Shown: positions 61,099 through 63,929 of the stretch, one piece after another
How the letters are laid out: each line of letters begins with the position of its first letter
Numbering within the stretch: the first letter of the stretch is position 1
From: Lachnospiraceae bacterium UBA3316
Lineage (GTDB): Bacteria; Bacillota; Clostridia; Lachnospirales; Lachnospiraceae
Direction: 5' to 3'
Assembly (NCBI GenBank): GCA_002361955.1
Contig: DESK01000012.1
Coordinates: 1-63,929 of the forward strand
Length of the DNA stretch: 63,929 bases
The notes under the pieces: generated by a model
What the model was told of the DNA's origin: nothing
The model's input: only the letters and a program-made list of their open reading frames with translations
The model's database searches: none
Translations under genes and position numbers: made by a program

Positions 61099-63819
61099 AT
61101 GAACATAAGAAAAAAGTGGATCGCTATGGTTTTGGCTTTTACGATGGCTGTGTCACCGCTGCCTGGGGCGGCAGTGCGGGCTGAGAACACAGAACCTGCG
61201 GGGGAAGAGGTTGTAGAGCTTGAGACGGCGGAGGAAGCTGAGGCGGATGCGGAAAGCCTGGGGGAAGTGGAAGTGCAGGAAGGGGAGACGGCAGAAGAGG
61301 AACTGGATGCGGCAGTAGAAGTACGCGCTGCTCGTTATTCTTATACATGGTTTTATGTAAGTACAGTTAACGGTACAGATGTTGAAATAGGAACGGAAGG
61401 CGAAGCGGGAAAGGAAGAGTTAGGGAAACGATTAGTTGAAAAATATTATGAGGGCAAAACCATAGTATGCAAATCCAAGGATCTTAACGACGAGAACGGT
61501 GAGTTTCTGGCGAATGCATATCCTTCTGTCAGTGACAAAGAGGATGAAACATTTCCGGCCAATTGCGCAGAGGAAGGGAAAATAACCTTTGTAGTTGATT
61601 TTAATTTTGGAGAGCATAAATTGGGAGTAACGTTGCCAAAAGATCCAAATGTTCATACAGAGTTGGTGTATGAGGCAAAAGAGAATGGCAAGTGTGAGGA
61701 GTTAGGCCATGTTGCTGGCTATACGTGCCAGGGATGCGGAAAGCATTTTGAAGATGAAGAAGCAAAAACAGAAATCGCAGAAAGTAGTTGGGTTACCAAG
61801 GGAATACATTCTTGGAATGAAATCTTGTATGCCTGGGCAGACAATAAAAAGAGCTGTATAGCTTTCCATACTTGTTCGAAATGTTCAAAAGTAGAAGTAA
61901 TTGAAAGCGTTGTTACAACGGAAACTACAGATTTGGCAACTTGCAAAAGTGAAGGAAAGACAACATATGTAGCAAAGTTTACGAGCGATCTTTGTGAGAA
62001 ACAAGTGACATGTGAAGTAACGCTGCCAATAGATCCAAAGGTTCATACAAAGTTGGAATACGAGGCTCTAGTGGATGCAACCTGTGAGGAGTCAGGCCAT
62101 GCTGCGGGGTATACGTGCCAGGGGTGCGGGAAGCATTTTAAAGATATTGACGCGAAAATTGAAATTGCAGAAGATAGCTGGATCATTTCGGCCAAAGGCC
62201 ATGATTGGAAAGAGTGGGAAGTGACGAAGAGTCCTACATGTAAAGAAAAGGGTGAACGAATCAGAGAGTGTAGGAGAGACGCGGATCATATAGAAAGAGA
62301 AGAATTGCCTGTAAATCCTAAAAAACATAAACTCGATGTAACCGTTGCTAAGGACGCAACCTGTACAGAGGCGGGAAATAGTCTGTACTATACCTGTCAG
62401 GAATGCGGAAAGTATTTTTTAGATGCCGACGCGAAGACAGAGATCAAAGAAAATAGTTGGGTAATTCCGGCCAAGGGTCATGACTGGACGGAGTGGGAAG
62501 TGGTAAAACAGCCTACGTGTAATGCCAAAGGAGAAATTGTAAGAACATGTAAGAGAGACGCAAGTCATGAAGAAAGGAAGGAACTGGTTGAAAATCCTAA
62601 AGCACATAAACTTACAGTAACCTTAGCCAAGGACGCAACCTGCACGGAAGCCGGAAATATAGAATATTATACGTGTCAGGAATGCGGAAAGTATTTTTCG
62701 GATCCTGGAACAGAAAACGAGATCGCAGAAAATAGTTGGATCATTCCAGCTAAGGGCCATGACTGGACAGAGTGGGAAGTGACAAAAACGCCTACATGTA
62801 CTAAAAAGGGCGAGCGCATCAGAACGTGTAAGAGAGACGCAAGTCATGTAGAAAAAGAGGAATTGCCTGAAGATCCCAAAGCGCATACATTAGTGTCCAC
62901 GGCTGCAAAAGCTCCGACCTGCACAGAAAATGGAAATAGTGCGTATTATACGTGTCAGGAATGCGGAAAGCATTTTTCGGATCCTGGCGCGGAAAACGAG
63001 ATTGCGAAAGAAAGTTGGATCATAAAAGCCACAGGCCATAAGCTGACGAAGACAGCAGCCAAAGCCGCCACCTGCACAGCTGCCGGAAACAGCGAATACT
63101 ACACCTGCAAAGAGTGCGGAAAATATTATGCGGACGCAAACGGAAAGAAGGAAATAAAGAAAGACAGCTGGGTAATCAAGGCCAAAGGCCATCAAATCCG
63201 TGAAAAAGAGATAAAACCCACAGCATCCAAAGAAGGAAGCCTGGTGCGCAGCTGCGAAGCCTGCGGGTATGTGCAGGAGCAGTATACGCTTCCAAGGACA
63301 GCATTAAAGCTGATTATGGGAAAATCAAAAAAGATCATCAGCAAGGCGGAGGGATGTACCTTTGCTGTGCCAAAGAGCGCGAAAAAATACCTGGCAGTCG
63401 CAAAGACGGGAAAAATTACAGCAGCAAAAAAGCCGGAGCTTTACAAAGGCGTGAAGAAAATAGTTCCTGTTAAAGTGAAAGTAGGAGGCAAGGACTATAC
63501 GGTAAAAGTAAAGCTTGAGATTCCGGCACCGAATATAAAGATAATAAAGGATCCAGTTGTTATTGGCGGTAGGAGAGGGTATCGATATACATTTCAGTAT
63601 GATCTTGCCGGTGCAACCAAGATAAGAGTCCGAATAAAAGGAATGGCTTCCGCAAATGGCGAGTTGGACAGATACATCAGCAAAGCAAAAAGCGATAAAT
63701 TAAGTTATGTAAATCTTACTTCAGAACAAGTAAATAATTTGAAAAACAAGGTTACTTTTCAGATTACTGCCTACTATGGGAAAAGAGTTTCAAAAACGAG
63801 AAAGATACCAGTAAGGTAA
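61099..63819 (+). CDS. Large secreted Cys-repeat protein, operon cargo
   Basis: 906 residues. Signal peptide (about 1-32, ending AVRAEN), a very acidic stretch (about 33-78), about 510 residues of alternating cysteine-bearing repeats (see 61650-63200), and a lysine-rich C-terminal region (about 735-906) with an Ig-like module and a final beta module. No LPXTG. Repeats with ATCTEAGNSxYYTCQECGKYF and GHDWTEWEV-x3-PTC-x2-KGE occur in many clostridial surface proteins of unknown function. The gene is in line with the kinase operon (49 bases downstream) and may be its cell-surface partner. ATG 61099 follows AAAGGAG. The repeat part is AT-richer than both ends. Confidence 0.85.
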   Translation: MNIRKKWIAMVLAFTMAVSPLPGAAVRAENTEPAGEEVVELETAEEAEADAESLGEVEVQEGETAEEELDAAVEVRAARYSYTWFYVSTVNGTDVEIGTEGEAGKEELGKRLVEKYYEGKTIVCKSKDLNDENGEFLANAYPSVSDKEDETFPANCAEEGKITFVVDFNFGEHKLGVTLPKDPNVHTELVYEAKENGKCEELGHVAGYTCQGCGKHFEDEEAKTEIAESSWVTKGIHSWNEILYAWADNKKSCIAFHTCSKCSKVEVIESVVTTETTDLATCKSEGKTTYVAKFTSDLCEKQVTCEVTLPIDPKVHTKLEYEALVDATCEESGHAAGYTCQGCGKHFKDIDAKIEIAEDSWIISAKGHDWKEWEVTKSPTCKEKGERIRECRRDADHIEREELPVNPKKHKLDVTVAKDATCTEAGNSLYYTCQECGKYFLDADAKTEIKENSWVIPAKGHDWTEWEVVKQPTCNAKGEIVRTCKRDASHEERKELVENPKAHKLTVTLAKDATCTEAGNIEYYTCQECGKYFSDPGTENEIAENSWIIPAKGHDWTEWEVTKTPTCTKKGERIRTCKRDASHVEKEELPEDPKAHTLVSTAAKAPTCTENGNSAYYTCQECGKHFSDPGAENEIAKESWIIKATGHKLTKTAAKAATCTAAGNSEYYTCKECGKYYADANGKKEIKKDSWVIKAKGHQIREKEIKPTASKEGSLVRSCEACGYVQEQYTLPRTALKLIMGKSKKIISKAEGCTFAVPKSAKKYLAVAKTGKITAAKKPELYKGVKKIVPVKVKVGGKDYTVKVKLEIPAPNIKIIKDPVVIGGRRGYRYTFQYDLAGATKIRVRIKGMASANGELDRYISKAKSDKLSYVNLTSEQVNNLKNKVTFQITAYYGKRVSKTRKIPVR
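61650..63200 (+). repeat. Alternating Cys-containing protein repeats
   Basis: Two modules recur: module A (about 45 residues, C-x4-G-x3-YYTCQECGKYF...EI...SW.I.AKGH, at least six copies) and module B (about 35 residues, WTEWEV...PTC...GE..R.C.RDASH.E..EL, three clear copies plus diverged ones). Nucleotide identity between neighbouring copies is high in places, so slippage or recombination between units is likely. The last A units (after about 63030) use GC-richer codons than the earlier ones. Confidence 0.85.
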
Positions 63820-63880
63820 AAATAACTGTGGATACTGAACAGTTACAAGTAAAATACAATGCAGGAAGGAAATGCTAGCT

Positions 63881-63929
63881 ATGAAGTTATGTATGGGCTG
63901 TATGAAGCAAATAGAGGATCATCTTTCCA
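63881..63929 (+). CDS. Start of a further zinc-ribbon protein (partial, cut by window end)
   Basis: Only 16 codons are visible: MKLCMGCMKQIEDHLS. The C-x2-C start after MKL resembles the N-terminus of the kinase at 58686 (ELCMNC), so a second kinase or another FHA protein is likely. The ribosome site AGGAAGGAA (63863-63871) precedes it. The operon therefore continues beyond the window. A small inverted repeat TAACTGT/ACAGTTA (63823-63845) lies in the gap. Confidence 0.55.
   Translation, partial: MKLCMGCMKQIEDHLS

Noticed and set aside
52732..63929. Type VI or type VII secretion locus
   Set aside because: Kinase, phosphatase and FHA genes occur in such loci, but no EssC/FtsK ATPase, WXG100, EsaA, sheath or baseplate gene is visible here. 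Genes beyond the window could change this.
1..63929. CRISPR arrays, rRNA, tRNA genes, insertion sequences or prophage
   Set aside because: No spacer-repeat arrays, tRNA cloverleaf ends or transposase genes were seen on either strand; XerD has chromosomal context.

Overview
The window is about 64 kb of chromosome from a Gram-positive, endospore-forming anaerobe of the Firmicutes. It most resembles gut Lachnospiraceae. Reasons: roughly 50% GC by eye, strong AGGAGG ribosome sites, sigma-A promoters with TTGACA/TATAAT spaced by 17, a SpoIIM sporulation protein next to XerD, a CGAAC-N4-GTTCG SOS box before recA, and exported proteins ending in lysine-rich Fn3 or BspA-like repeat modules. The species cannot be named from the sequence alone.

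Layout. 1-13.9 kb: end of an LrgB membrane protein, then two very large secreted GH101 endo-alpha-N-acetylgalactosaminidases in tandem, which points to mucin O-glycan use. 14-15.5 kb (minus strand): a NitT/TauT-type ABC permease and ATPase without a binding protein. 15.6-19 kb: queH, argH, asd. 19.2-23 kb: a BlaI-type repressor, a short M56 protease and a tiny exported protein, then an ABC exporter pair. 23-28.9 kb: topB, a left-handed beta-helix protein, a D,D-carboxypeptidase, and recA-recX behind tandem promoters and an SOS box. 29-31.2 kb: an AT-rich accessory island with two exported or formerly exported proteins that share a C-terminal tail, followed by an unusual double hairpin. 31.3-52.1 kb: mostly core genes (rny, spoIIM, xerD, a siroheme-type dehydrogenase, aroF, a membrane MutS-like ATPase, rnhA, tyrS, alaS, an ECF sigma factor with an unknown partner, rpsU, a CmpB-like membrane protein, a second D,D-carboxypeptidase, a phosphoesterase, scpA-scpB, a phospholipase C-like protein, an ElaA-type acetyltransferase, glycerate kinase).

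52.3-63.9 kb is the most distinctive part. A small XRE regulator is divergent from one long operon: PP2C phosphatase, zinc-ribbon FHA protein, exported VWA-TM-FHA protein, second PP2C phosphatase, second zinc-ribbon FHA protein, membrane FHA protein, a transmembrane Ser/Thr kinase whose outside half looks like a degenerate solute-binding protein, a large secreted Cys-repeat protein, and the start of another zinc-ribbon protein cut by the window edge. A good sigma-A promoter lies in the divergent gap, and three direct repeats of ATTGCAAYGWATAC sit across its expected start site. Together this reads as a self-contained phosphorylation circuit (one kinase, two phosphatases, four FHA phospho-readers) linked through membrane proteins to the cell surface. 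It is the best candidate here for an undescribed system.
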